A stretch of DNA of 64,000 nt from assembly GCA_039201605.1 (NCBI GenBank), contig JBCCRO010000018.1:1-64000 (forward strand), read 5' to 3'. Shown here piece by piece: positions 43,211 to 51,908 of this stretch. The notes under the pieces are model-generated. The model was not told the origin of the DNA. It saw nothing but the letters and a program-made list of their open reading frames with translations, and searched no databases. The position numbers and the translations under genes are program-made. Every line of letters starts with the position of its first letter. The first letter of the stretch is position 1. This DNA is from CADEDH01 sp039201605. GTDB lineage: Bacteria; Actinomycetota; Acidimicrobiia; Acidimicrobiales; SZUA-35.

Positions 43211-43253
43211 CTGCGGGGAGGCCGACAGGGATCGGCCACCGACCTCCCCGCAG
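43211..43253 (-). other. Intercistronic hairpin between TAXI and TRAP permease genes
   Basis: CTGCGGGGAGG (43211-43221) pairs with CCTCCCCGCAG (43243-43253), with an inner GGCCGA/TCGGCC stem (43220-43237). It lies in the 106-bp gap just after the binding-protein stop and 53 nt before the permease start. Such stems usually protect the 3' end of the abundant binding-protein mRNA and reduce expression of the permease (as for malE-malF). Confidence 0.65.
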
Positions 43254-43264
43254 TGGGGGGAGAG

Positions 43265-44413
43265 CTAGGGGCGCAGCTCGTCGGGGATCTCGAGGCCGAC
43301 CTCTTCGTAGTACCGGATCGCTCCCGGGTGGAGAGGCACGGGGAGACCGACGGTGGCCCGCTCGAGGTTCATAGCCCCGGTTGCCTGGTGGATGTTCACC
43401 AGAAAGTCCAGGTTCTCGTAGATGTTCTTGGTGATCTGGTAGACGGTCTCGTCGTCCAGATCTGGATGCACGGCCAGGAATTTCGGCTGTGAGATGGTGT
43501 TGATGTCCTCCTCGACACCGGGGTAGGTCCCGGCCGGGATGACAAAGCGACTCCACACCGGGAAATCGGCGTTGACCGTCTCGATCTGCTCGTCGGTGAA
43601 CTGCAGCATCGTGATGTCACCGCCCATCGTGGCGAAAGCCTGGGTGACGGCGGAGACCGGGGGCCCGGCCGGCGTGTTCATACCTGCGATCCGGCCGTCC
43701 TGCAGCGCTGCGGACGATTCGGAGTAGCCGACCCGCTCAGGCTTGAAGTCGCCATCGACGTCGTAGCCGAGGGCGTTGAGGATAACGGTTCCCGAGGTCT
43801 CGGTCCCCGAGCCGCGCCTGCCGATCGAGAAGGCCTGACCCTTCAGGTTGTCCAGGTCGCTGATGTTGCCGGTGGTGGCGTACTCCGAGTCGACGGTGAA
43901 GTGCTCGACGTTCTCCCACAGCATGGTGACCGAGCGCATGGTTTGCTCCGGCGCACCCTCGTAGTTGCCCTTGCCCTCCCAGGCCATCGAGCCGAAAAGG
44001 CCCTGGAGGATGGCGAGGTCGACCTCTCGGTTCTTCAGCAGCTGCACGTTCTCGCCCGACCCGGCCGAGCTGATGGCGTTCATCTGGATGCCGTCGTTCG
44101 CCAGGTTGACGTTGGTCAGGGTCGAGAGCGCCACGCCGACCGGGTAGTAGGTGCCCCCGGTCGAGGCCGTCGAGATGATGAGCGAGACGTCACCGCCCTC
44201 AGCAGGTGCCGGCTCGGCCGCCTCGGCTGCCTCTGTCGTCTCGGTCGTCTCACCCGCCGACTCGGCGGTGTCGGAGGTGGCCTCTTCGGTCGTCGCCTCC
44301 TCGCTGGCGGTGTCCGCTGTCTCGGTCTCATCGTCGCTGGAGCCGCAGGCTGCGACCACAATGGCGAAAGCCGCCATCAGAACCAACGACTTGAATCTCA
44401 GATCTCGGATCAT
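43265..44413 (-). CDS. TAXI-family TRAP solute-binding lipoprotein
   Basis: 382 residues. Signal with lipobox at Cys 23 (LMAAFAIVVAAC). A Glu/Thr-rich acidic linker of about 45 residues precedes the folded part. This starts DVSLIISTASTGGTYYPVGVALSTL, the hallmark of TAXI proteins, and includes SAGSGENVQLLKNREVDLAILQ. It captures the substrate outside the membrane and passes it to the fused permease encoded next. GAGGAGAGG upstream of ATG 44413 serves as ribosome site. The ligand (often glutamate, oxoacids or similar) is not determined. Confidence 0.92.
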   Translation of the reverse strand: MIRDLRFKSLVLMAAFAIVVAACGSSDDETETADTASEEATTEEATSDTAESAGETTETTEAAEAAEPAPAEGGDVSLIISTASTGGTYYPVGVALSTLTNVNLANDGIQMNAISSAGSGENVQLLKNREVDLAILQGLFGSMAWEGKGNYEGAPEQTMRSVTMLWENVEHFTVDSEYATTGNISDLDNLKGQAFSIGRRGSGTETSGTVILNALGYDVDGDFKPERVGYSESSAALQDGRIAGMNTPAGPPVSAVTQAFATMGGDITMLQFTDEQIETVNADFPVWSRFVIPAGTYPGVEEDINTISQPKFLAVHPDLDDETVYQITKNIYENLDFLVNIHQATGAMNLERATVGLPVPLHPGAIRYYEEVGLEIPDELRP

Positions 44414-44797
44414 TTCCTCTCCTCACTCATGTTCGTGATCTCCACGATTTGTGCCAATAGACCGCAGCAACAGATCTCCGAAATCGCCAAAGACGACAGC
44501 CCCACAATGACGAAGGGCATGCCTCTTTCGGCGACCGTGGCATAACCTGCTATCGGCCCCTTTTGCCTGAAATCCTCGCTGACTCAGATGGAGGAGTCAG
44601 GCGTCACATCATCGTACGCTCCGACCCCGAGGTCGTACTTCAACGTTGGATAAATTGGGTCGACCTAGCCGCAAATGAACCGTAAATCGGGCGTCATCGG
44701 TCACAACGACAAGCGCTCGAGACCACCACGGCACCCGCTCGTCGACGCCGGGTTCCCGGTCGAGGCGGGCGCCGGTCCGACGATCCAGCCGTCGCAG
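44414..44797. other. 384-bp intergenic region upstream of the TAXI-TRAP operon
   Basis: AT-richer than its surroundings, consistent with the operon promoter. It contains CAACGTTG (44641-44648) and a 7-bp hairpin CTGACTC/GAGTCAG (44579-44600), which may terminate the upstream SnoaL gene or be a protein site. I cannot place -35/-10 boxes with confidence and see no small gene. Confidence 0.45.
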
Positions 44798-45271
44798 CTA
44801 GAGCGAGGGACGGCCGTCCTTGGGCCGGGCCGTGAACTGTGACCAGGTCGGGATGATGGCCCGCTCGACGATCCGCCAGCCGACGTCGGTCCGCCGGTAG
44901 CGGTCCCGGTAGGTGGCGCCGACCAGGTAGTGGGTCGGTTGGTCGGCGCCGTCGCCCGGGGCGGTCACGTGTTGGGCCTGGAGGTAGCAGCGGCCGGTGG
45001 CGTCGTCGCCGTCGAGCTCGATCAGGTGGGAGCCGACGAGGTGCTGGGTGGTGACGAACTGGGCCAATGCGCTCGACACCCGCCCGATGATCTCGTCGAT
45101 CCCGGTCTGACCGCCGGAGCCGAGCTCGGCGGTGGCGTCGACGGCGAACACCGAGCGCAGGGCCTCGTAGTCCTTGTCGTCGAGGGCCCAGCAGTAGGCG
45201 TGGGTCAACTCGACGATGGCCTGCCGATCGACGGCGGCGCGCCACTGGTCCTGGAGGTCCTTGGAAGCCAC
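44798..45271 (-). CDS. SnoaL-like (NTF2-fold) protein
   Basis: 157 residues. The pattern ADRQAIVELTHAYCWALDDKDYEALRSVFAVDATAEL, followed by strands with GRVSSALAQFVTTQHLVGSH and DVGWRIVERAIIPTW, matches the SnoaL-like/NTF2 superfamily also used by small subunits of ring hydroxylases. It may be an isomerase, dehydratase or beta subunit; no partner is adjacent on this strand. It is divergent from the molybdopterin oxidoreductase gene with a 136-bp gap, which suggests shared regulation. Confidence 0.78.
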   Translation of the reverse strand: MASKDLQDQWRAAVDRQAIVELTHAYCWALDDKDYEALRSVFAVDATAELGSGGQTGIDEIIGRVSSALAQFVTTQHLVGSHLIELDGDDATGRCYLQAQHVTAPGDGADQPTHYLVGATYRDRYRRTDVGWRIVERAIIPTWSQFTARPKDGRPSL

Positions 45272-45407
45272 CGACGAAGGCTGTCACCCCCGGCCCGGGC
45301 TTGTCGAACAGCGCCGCTCACTTCGAGTCACAACCACCGCCACGACTACGATTGGGAGGTCGGTGGATGTCGCCGTTGCGACACCTCCGCCGAACAAGGG
45401 GGAAGCC

Positions 45408-47582
45408 ATGAACACCGAGGCCTCGACGGTCACGAAACGCTCATTCTGTCGGATCTGCCACGCCGCCTGCCCGGTCGACGTCGAACTCGACGGCAACACC
45501 GTGGTCAAGGTCCGCGGCGTCGACGGCGACCCGATCTTCAACGGCTACACCTGCATCAAGGGCCGCAAGATCCCCGAGCAGTTCAACGATCCGGCCCGGC
45601 TCCGCCATCCCCTTCGACGGCGGTCGGACGGCACGTTTGAGCAGGTCAGCAGCACGGAGGCCCTCGATGAGGTGACGGCGAGGCTCGAGGCGATCATCGC
45701 CGAACACGGCCCCCGGGCGGTCGCCACCTACACCGGCACCGGCGGCTACCAGAACGCCCCCTCCCACCCGGTGGCCATGGCCTTCCATCGGGCCATCGGC
45801 TCGATCAGCTACTACACGTCGGTCACCATCGATCAGCCGATGAAGGCCACGGCCAACATGCGGGTGGGGATGTGGGAGGCCGGCCCCGACAACTTCACCG
45901 ACGCCGACGTGCTCCTCGCCATCGGCTACAACCCGATGGTGTCGAGCTTCGCCCCCTTCGGCGGCCTCCAGGGCACCGATCCCTTCGCCACCCTGCGGCA
46001 GCGCAAGGCCGACGGGCTCAAGCTGATCGTGATCGATCCCCGCCGCACCGAGCTGGCGGCCCAGGCCGACATCCACCTGCAGGTCAAGCCGGGCGAGGAC
46101 CCGTCGCTGCTGGCGGGTCTGCTCAACGTCATCCTGTCGGAAGGTCTGCACGACGCCGAGTTCTGCGACCGCTGGGTGGCGCCCGATCACCTCGATCGGC
46201 TGCGGGCGGCGGTGGCCCCCTTCAACCCGACCTACGTGGCCGACCGGTGTGGGGTCGCGGCCGACGACATGGTGACGGCGGCCCGATTGTTCGCCACCTC
46301 GGGCCGCGGCATCTCCGGCACCGGCACCGGGCCGTCGATGTCGCCCCACCCGAGCCTGATGGAGCACCTGTCGATCTGCCTCAACGTGGTGTGCAACCGG
46401 TTCATGCGGGAGGGCGAGCGGATCGAGACCGCCGCCTTCCTCCAGCCCGACAAGCCCAAACGAGCCCATGTCATCGGCCCCTTCGGCGACCCCAGCGGGC
46501 CCGAGAGCCGGTTCCGCGGCCTGCGCGGGTACAACAACGAGATGCCGTGCACCACGCTGGCCCAGGAGATCTCCACCCCGGGCCCGGAGCAGGTACGGGC
46601 CCTGATCGTCAACGGCGGCAACCCGGTGGCGGCGTGGCCCGATCAGCTGAAGACGCTGCAGGCCATGGAGGACCTGGAGCTGTTGGTCGTGCTCGACCAC
46701 CGGATGACCCAGACCGCCGAGTTCGCCGACTACGTGCTCGCACCGCGCCTGTCGCTGGAGCGGGCCGACGTGCCGCCGTTCATGGACCGGTGGTTCCGTC
46801 AGCCCTATGCCTGCTACACCCCCGCCGTGCTCGAACCCGAGGGAGATCTGCTCAACGACTGGGAGGTGTTCTGGGAGGTGGCCGAGCGGCTCGACCTGGA
46901 GTTGGAGATCGACGGTCGCCCGCTCCCCCGGGGCGAGCGCCCGACCGACGACGCCGTGCTCGACGTGATCTACGCCCAGTCCCGGGTGCCGATGGACGAG
47001 ATCCGGGCCAACGCCGGCTCGGTCCTCCCCCAGCACGCCATGACGGTGCAGCCGCCCAAACCCGAGGCCCCCGGGCGCTTCCACATCGGGCTCGAGGATC
47101 ACATGGAGGAGCTGGCCCAGGTCCGGGCCGAGACGACGGCGGCCGAGCTGGTGGCGGGATTCGATCCCGCCGTCCACACGTTCCGGCTGATCAGCCGACG
47201 TCTCAAGTCGCACCTCAACTCGCTCGGTGGTGAGCTGCCCGGCCTCCGCTCGAAGGCGTCGACCAACTACGCCTACATGCACCCCGACGACCTGGCCATG
47301 CTCGGCGTCGAGGACGAGGGTCTGGTCCGCATCGCCTCGCCCCGGGCCGAGCTGATCGGCGTGGTGAAGGGGGCGCCGGACGTGCGCCGCGGAGTGGTGT
47401 CGATGGCCCACAGCTGGGGCAGCGCCACCGGCACCGACGAGAAGGTGCGCGACATCGGCGCCCCGACCAACCGGCTGATCGACGTCGACAACGGCTACTG
47501 CCCGATCACCGGCCAGGCCATCCAGAGCGCCATCCCGGTATCGGTCGACGTGGTGACCGACGACGCCCTGATCGGCGGCTGA
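45408..47582 (+). CDS. Molybdopterin-dependent oxidoreductase (DMSO-reductase family)
   Basis: 724 residues from ATG 45408 with GGGGGAAG upstream. It begins with a [4Fe-4S] motif: Cys 14, 17, 21 and 49 (CRICHAACPVDVELDG ... GYTCIKG), followed by molybdopterin-binding segments (VIDPRRTELAAQADIHLQVKPG, IVNGGNPVAAWPD, and the C-terminal barrel GVVKGAPDVRRGVV). This is the catalytic subunit layout of formate-dehydrogenase-like, DMSO-reductase-family enzymes. No Cys or Sec is seen at the usual Mo-ligand position, so the ligand may be Ser/Asp or another residue. No electron-transfer subunit is adjacent; the substrate is unknown. It is cytoplasmic, with no Tat signal. Confidence 0.85.
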   Translation: MNTEASTVTKRSFCRICHAACPVDVELDGNTVVKVRGVDGDPIFNGYTCIKGRKIPEQFNDPARLRHPLRRRSDGTFEQVSSTEALDEVTARLEAIIAEHGPRAVATYTGTGGYQNAPSHPVAMAFHRAIGSISYYTSVTIDQPMKATANMRVGMWEAGPDNFTDADVLLAIGYNPMVSSFAPFGGLQGTDPFATLRQRKADGLKLIVIDPRRTELAAQADIHLQVKPGEDPSLLAGLLNVILSEGLHDAEFCDRWVAPDHLDRLRAAVAPFNPTYVADRCGVAADDMVTAARLFATSGRGISGTGTGPSMSPHPSLMEHLSICLNVVCNRFMREGERIETAAFLQPDKPKRAHVIGPFGDPSGPESRFRGLRGYNNEMPCTTLAQEISTPGPEQVRALIVNGGNPVAAWPDQLKTLQAMEDLELLVVLDHRMTQTAEFADYVLAPRLSLERADVPPFMDRWFRQPYACYTPAVLEPEGDLLNDWEVFWEVAERLDLELEIDGRPLPRGERPTDDAVLDVIYAQSRVPMDEIRANAGSVLPQHAMTVQPPKPEAPGRFHIGLEDHMEELAQVRAETTAAELVAGFDPAVHTFRLISRRLKSHLNSLGGELPGLRSKASTNYAYMHPDDLAMLGVEDEGLVRIASPRAELIGVVKGAPDVRRGVVSMAHSWGSATGTDEKVRDIGAPTNRLIDVDNGYCPITGQAIQSAIPVSVDVVTDDALIGG

Positions 47583-47631
47583 TGATTCGGCCCTCGACCC
47601 TGACCCCGACTGCGGGCCACGCCTCGGCCTC

Positions 47632-48144
47632 GTGATCCCCCTCGCCTCGGCCTTGGCCGGCGGCCCCGTCCAGGTCGCCTACGCCGTCGACGACGTCGTC
47701 GCCGCCGCTGACCGGTGGGCGGCGGCCGGGGTCGGCCCGTTCGTGGTCCGCCACCACATCGAGGTCACCGACGCCATGGTCGAGGGCGTGCCGGGCGTAC
47801 TCGACCACTCATCGGCCTACGGCTGGTGGGGCGCGGTGATGGTGGAGCTGCTCGCCGTGCACCACCCCTCGGCCCTCGCCGCCACCGACGGCTCCACCGC
47901 CCCCCACCACCTGGCCTACCTGGTCGACTCGTTCGAGGCGGCCGGCGCCGAACTGACCGACGCCGGGTTGGTGGCGGCGGCCCAGGCCAGAGCGGGCGGC
48001 CAGTCCTTCGCCTGGTACCGGTCGGCCGACGGCGGCGGACCCCTGATCGAGATCTACGAGGCGACCCCCGGTCTGCTCGGCTTCTACGACCTGATCCGCA
48101 ACGCCGCCGCCGACTGGGACGGCACGACGGCGATCCTGGGCTGA
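47632..48144 (+). CDS. VOC-superfamily (glyoxalase-like) protein
   Basis: 170 residues from GTG 47632. Two beta-alpha-beta modules with the pattern VQVAYAVDDVVAAADRWAAAGVGPFVV ... HHLAYLVDSFEAAGAELTD ... FAWYRSADGGGPLIEIYE, the ligand residues including an H and a final E, as in VOC metal-binding proteins. Likely a dioxygenase, isomerase or glyoxalase-type enzyme. It is transcribed 49 nt after the molybdopterin oxidoreductase and ends at a strong terminator. Confidence 0.8.
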   Translation: MIPLASALAGGPVQVAYAVDDVVAAADRWAAAGVGPFVVRHHIEVTDAMVEGVPGVLDHSSAYGWWGAVMVELLAVHHPSALAATDGSTAPHHLAYLVDSFEAAGAELTDAGLVAAAQARAGGQSFAWYRSADGGGPLIEIYEATPGLLGFYDLIRNAAADWDGTTAILG

Positions 48145-48151
48145 AGCGCCG

Positions 48152-48185
48152 ATCGCGGTCGGTTTCTGTCCATACCGACCGCGAT
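48152..48185 (+). terminator. Hairpin terminator, 12-bp perfect stem
   Basis: ATCGCGGTCGGT pairs with ACCGACCGCGAT around a 10-nt loop, 8 nt after the VOC gene stop, followed by TTTCCCC. It closes the two-gene transcript that starts with the molybdopterin oxidoreductase. Confidence 0.75.
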
Positions 48186-48229
48186 TTCCCCCATGCGCCG
48201 CCGACGGTCGGCTGGTCAGGGTGGAGGGC

Positions 48230-49102
48230 ATGAAGACACGCATCTCCCTGTTCGTCGCCGTCGTCGCCCTCAGCGTCGCCTGCGCTGGCGACGACCCGTC
48301 CGCTGACGACGCCACCGACCCCGAGTCGACCACCGCCACCACGACGGCGACCGAGGCCGAGCCCGAGGTCGACGAGGGCTCCGACGAGAACTCGGACCAG
48401 GGCTCGGATGAAGGCTCGGAGGAGAACCCGGAGCAGGAGGCCGCCGCCGAGGCCCGCGATGTGGCGGCGCTCGTCGTCCGTCAGGTGACCGACGCCGAGA
48501 ACTTCGAATCGACCCGGGACGCCTACGTCGCCGACCTGGAGGCTCAGGCCGGGATCGTGGCCGATCGAGAGTTCCAACCCTTCATCTCGTTCCTCACCTT
48601 CGGCGATCCCGAGCCGCCGGTGTTCATCGGCCTCACCCAGGGTTCGTCGCTGGCCGAGTTCCAGTCCTCGGCCGACGCCGTTGGCGGTTCCGACACCGCC
48701 GCCGCCTACTTCGAGACCTTCGACATCGAGCTGTTCGATCTGCTGGTCCCGCTCGACGAGGACACCCCCACCGATATCGCCGACATCGCCGTCGAGCCGG
48801 GCAACATCCTCGAGGTGGCCTGGCGCGACCTCAACACCTACGACGACCTCGACCCGGCCGCCTACGCCGAGGCCCGCGACGCCTACCTCGCCGAACTGGC
48901 AACCCACGACGGCTGGGTGGCCGAGTACCAGTGGGAGTCGGCGGTGGGCTCCGGGATCGTCGTCGGTATGACGGTCTACGAGGATCAGGAGGCCTTCCTG
49001 GCCAACGCCACCGACGAGGAGTTCAACAACTCCGACATCGCCCAGGCCTGGGTCGGTGGCTACCCCCTTGCCGGTGGCTACGCCGCCACCGTGATCAAAT
49101 AG
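48230..49102 (+). CDS. Lipoprotein with acidic linker, unknown function
   Basis: 290 residues from ATG 48230; GTG 48221 is an alternative. Lipobox at Cys 18 (VVALSVACAGD). A Glu/Asp/Ser-rich linker (about 20-75) precedes a helical/stranded domain in which a repeated unit can be seen (FESTRDAYVADLEAQAGIV and YAEARDAYLAELATHDGWV), suggesting an internal duplication like stress-responsive A/B-barrel or ABM-like folds. Exported and lipid-anchored. Situated 4 nt before the AraC regulator gene. Confidence 0.65.
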   Translation: MKTRISLFVAVVALSVACAGDDPSADDATDPESTTATTTATEAEPEVDEGSDENSDQGSDEGSEENPEQEAAAEARDVAALVVRQVTDAENFESTRDAYVADLEAQAGIVADREFQPFISFLTFGDPEPPVFIGLTQGSSLAEFQSSADAVGGSDTAAAYFETFDIELFDLLVPLDEDTPTDIADIAVEPGNILEVAWRDLNTYDDLDPAAYAEARDAYLAELATHDGWVAEYQWESAVGSGIVVGMTVYEDQEAFLANATDEEFNNSDIAQAWVGGYPLAGGYAATVIK

Positions 49103-49106
49103 GGCG

Positions 49107-49982
49107 ATGGGTCCGTCGGCCGACAACCTGGAGACCAAGGACTTCGGCATACCGCTCTATGTCGGCCATGCGGTGTTGCCCGAGCCGATGGTGTCGGCCG
49201 ACCTCCACCGCCATCCGCATCGGGAGGTGGTGATCGCCCTCGGCACCGCCACCTTGACCACCGACTTCGAGGCGGTGGTGGTCGAGGGTCCGGCGTTCGT
49301 CTCGGTCGAGGCCGGACAGCTCCACCGCTGGAGCTCGGACGGCGACCTTGAGCTGTGGGTGATCGGCCATCGGCCCGGGTCGCTCACCACCGCCGACGAG
49401 CGTCACCACCCGGCGTTCCGCTCCGGGGTGGTGCACCCGATCCCGGCTGAGGAGGTGGACGACCTCGTCGGCCTGCTCACCCTGGCCCGCCGCCGGTTCG
49501 AGGAGTCGCCCGAAGGTTCAGCCGTCGTCACCTCCCTGGTCAACGGGGTCCTGACCCAGCTCGGGCAGTGGTCGACATCGACGGGCTCGATGCAGGACGA
49601 GTTGGTCGAGGCCTTCCTCCAGGCGATCGAGGCCCGGGTGGGTACCCGGCCCGCTGTCCGCGACATCGCCGGCGACCTCGGGGTGAGCGCGGCCCACCTC
49701 ACCTCGATCACCAAGGCCCAACTCGGCATGTCGCCCAAGCGGCTCGTCCTCGACCGTGAGCTGACCGAGGCCAAACGGCTTCTGACCCACAGCCACGACA
49801 GTGCGGCCAGCATCGGGCGTCGCCTCGGCTTCGGTGACGCCAGCGAGTTCGGCCGTTGGTTCAAGACCCACGTCGGCGCCACACCGGCGGGTTTCCGACG
49901 CTCGCCCCGGGCCGACGGCGGCAGCGGTGCCCCGTCCCCGCTGTCGGAGTCGACGCCGCAGGCCGACGAGGGTCAGCCGTAG
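49107..49982 (+). CDS. AraC-family regulator with cupin-like sensor
   Basis: 291 residues. The N-terminal arm is cupin-like (DLHRHPHREVVIALGTATL, then AGQLHRWSSDGDLELWVIG). The C-terminal double helix-turn-helix is clear: RDIAGDLGVSAAHLTSITKA and LGMSPKRLVLDRELTEAKR with GFGDASEFGRWFKTHVGATP. It likely senses a small ligand and activates nearby genes. Its stop overlaps the end of a convergent SnoaL gene by 10 nt. It is the best candidate regulator for the adjacent Rieske/transport genes, but no binding site has been matched. Confidence 0.85.
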   Translation: MGPSADNLETKDFGIPLYVGHAVLPEPMVSADLHRHPHREVVIALGTATLTTDFEAVVVEGPAFVSVEAGQLHRWSSDGDLELWVIGHRPGSLTTADERHHPAFRSGVVHPIPAEEVDDLVGLLTLARRRFEESPEGSAVVTSLVNGVLTQLGQWSTSTGSMQDELVEAFLQAIEARVGTRPAVRDIAGDLGVSAAHLTSITKAQLGMSPKRLVLDRELTEAKRLLTHSHDSAASIGRRLGFGDASEFGRWFKTHVGATPAGFRRSPRADGGSGAPSPLSESTPQADEGQP

Positions 49983-50467
49983 ATCGGGTCGGGGACCTCG
50001 CCTCGGCCGCTGTGGGCCCAGCGGCCACCCATCTCCGGGCCGAGCGGATCGCGGGCCGACCAGTCGCAGAGCAGCAGGCGGTGGCTGATCCCCCACCTTC
50101 CGTCACGCTCGACGAAGGTGTCGAGATAGCGACCGCAGAACGTCAGCAGCTCCCGCCCCTCGCCCCGGTCGGGGACCACGTGGTAGGCGAGGATGTAGGT
50201 CTCCACCCGGTACCGGTCGCCGCCGTCGTCGGTGCCGTCGGGCTCGATGCGGATGTTGGAGATGCGATGCTGGGTCGAGGTGTACTTCTCGGCCAGCGAG
50301 GCGCACACCAGCTCGGCGAAGGCCCGGGCCGTGGTGGGCGACGGGCCGTAGTGCAACTCGGCGTCCGGGTGGAAGGCGGCCACGATGTCGTCGGCGTGGA
50401 GGCGGTCGACCCCTCGGCAGTACGTCATCAGGGCGGTGGTGATCGCCGACTCGATCGCTCGGTCCAT
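49973..50467 (-). CDS. SnoaL-like protein, possible Rieske oxygenase partner
   Basis: 164 residues from ATG 50467, selected for GAGGAG 6 nt upstream. SnoaL/NTF2-like: ITTALMTYCRGVDRLHADDIVAAFHPDAELHYG, then strands and RWGISHRLLLCDWSARDP. Beta subunits of ring-hydroxylating dioxygenases belong to the same fold, and the gene lies 14 nt after the Rieske alpha-subunit gene on the same strand, so it may be its small subunit or an isomerase acting on the product. Confidence 0.75.
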   Translation of the reverse strand: MDRAIESAITTALMTYCRGVDRLHADDIVAAFHPDAELHYGPSPTTARAFAELVCASLAEKYTSTQHRISNIRIEPDGTDDGGDRYRVETYILAYHVVPDRGEGRELLTFCGRYLDTFVERDGRWGISHRLLLCDWSARDPLGPEMGGRWAHSGRGEVPDPIYG

Positions 50468-50480
50468 CAGTCGCTCCTCG

Positions 50481-51878
50481 TCATGGGTGATCGGTGGGGA
50501 AGGCGCCGACATGGTCGCGCACCCGGTACTGCAGATGCCGGGCCCGTACCTCCTGGTAGTTGCCCAGGGTCTGCCCCCGCTTGCGACTGGCGCGGAAGCC
50601 CCGGGTCTGAGCCGCCATGTTGGCGGTGTCCTCGTCGTACACCCGGCCGAGGAAGCCGAGGCCCTCGGCCTTGGTGTAGCTGTCGTCGACGTCGAGTTCG
50701 ATCACCTCGGGCGGCTCGGGCACCCGTCCCTCGGTGGGGCGGGGGCGCATGATGAGCAGGTCAAAGTAGCAGTGGTCGATCGAGGTGGGGTCGGGGCGGA
50801 AGCGATAGACCATCGGCAGTTGGAGCCCGGGGAAGAAGAAGCCGTTGGGGAACACGAAGTACTCGATCGAGTCGAGCGTCATCGACTCGCTCAGGCCGCT
50901 GAAGTCCCGGCCGTAACGCTCCCCCATCGTGCGCCGCACGTCGGCGGCGACGGCGTCGCGGGCCCGAGTGCCGGCGGCCAGATCGGGGGTGGAGCCACCG
51001 TCGCGTCGGGAGGCGTGGCGGGTGTACAGCTCCTCCTCGGTGCGGGGCGGGTCTCGGTAGATGTGGTTGAGCACGGTGGTGTGGATGAACCGGGACACGT
51101 TGGGCTCGAACACGTCGTAGGCGGTGGTCACCTCGTCACCGGGGCGGCCCGAGGCGTGGGTCTCCCGCACGTGGTAGGCCTCGAGGAAGGCCTCGACGCC
51201 CGCCTTCCAATTGCAGGGCAGGCGCTTGCGGACGTGGGTTTCGATCGCCCGCTCCCCCATGCCCCAGTCGGCGAAGTGCCGGGGCAGCACCCCGAGGTAG
51301 TCGGTCAGGGGCTCGGCGTCGGGATCGAAGTTGACCCAGACGAATCCCTCCCAGACCGCCACCGACACCGGGGCCAGGCCGTGGGTCTCGTCGGCCACGT
51401 GGGGGAAGTCCCAGCGACCCGGGATGTCGACCACGCTGCCGTCGAGGCCCCAGGTCCAGCCGTGGAAGGGGCACCGGATGGTGCGGGCGAAGCCGCAGGA
51501 GTCGGGCGGCTTCAGCTGGGTGCCCCGATGCATGCACGCGTTGGCGAAGGCCCGTATCCCGCCGTCGTCGCCCCGGATGACGAGGGCCGAGTGGGGGCCG
51601 ACGTCGTAGACCAGGTAGTCGCCCGCCTCCGGGATGTGGTCGACGTGGCAGGCCCACTGCCAGGTGGTGGGCCACATCGTGTCGTACTCGGCCCGGGCGT
51701 AGTCATCCGAGGTGTAGACGGTGTAGGGGATGTCCTCGTCACCGAGGAACGAGTACCGCTCCTCCAGCAGGGCGGCCGGAGGCGGGGTCGGGTCGGCGCG
51801 CAACTGGTCGTAGAGCGTCGGCCCCGGCTCGCGGGCCTGGCCCGGCGGTGGAGCCTGGGAATCGAGCTGGTCGGTCAC
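50481..51878 (-). CDS. Rieske-type ring-hydroxylating oxygenase, alpha subunit
   Basis: 465 residues. The Rieske [2Fe-2S] motif is Cys 115-x-His 117 and Cys 136-x2-His 139 (ACMHRG, RCPFHG). The mononuclear iron site includes His 236 and His 241 in AYHVRETH. It hydroxylates an aromatic or cyclic substrate using electrons from a reductase not encoded here. It follows livF of the transporter operon by 30 bp and precedes a SnoaL protein, which indicates uptake and attack on the same unknown compound. Confidence 0.9.
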   Translation of the reverse strand: MTDQLDSQAPPPGQAREPGPTLYDQLRADPTPPPAALLEERYSFLGDEDIPYTVYTSDDYARAEYDTMWPTTWQWACHVDHIPEAGDYLVYDVGPHSALVIRGDDGGIRAFANACMHRGTQLKPPDSCGFARTIRCPFHGWTWGLDGSVVDIPGRWDFPHVADETHGLAPVSVAVWEGFVWVNFDPDAEPLTDYLGVLPRHFADWGMGERAIETHVRKRLPCNWKAGVEAFLEAYHVRETHASGRPGDEVTTAYDVFEPNVSRFIHTTVLNHIYRDPPRTEEELYTRHASRRDGGSTPDLAAGTRARDAVAADVRRTMGERYGRDFSGLSESMTLDSIEYFVFPNGFFFPGLQLPMVYRFRPDPTSIDHCYFDLLIMRPRPTEGRVPEPPEVIELDVDDSYTKAEGLGFLGRVYDEDTANMAAQTRGFRASRKRGQTLGNYQEVRARHLQYRVRDHVGAFPTDHP

Positions 51879-51908
51879 GGCCGCCTCCTCCTCGTCGCCG
51901 TCCGGGCC

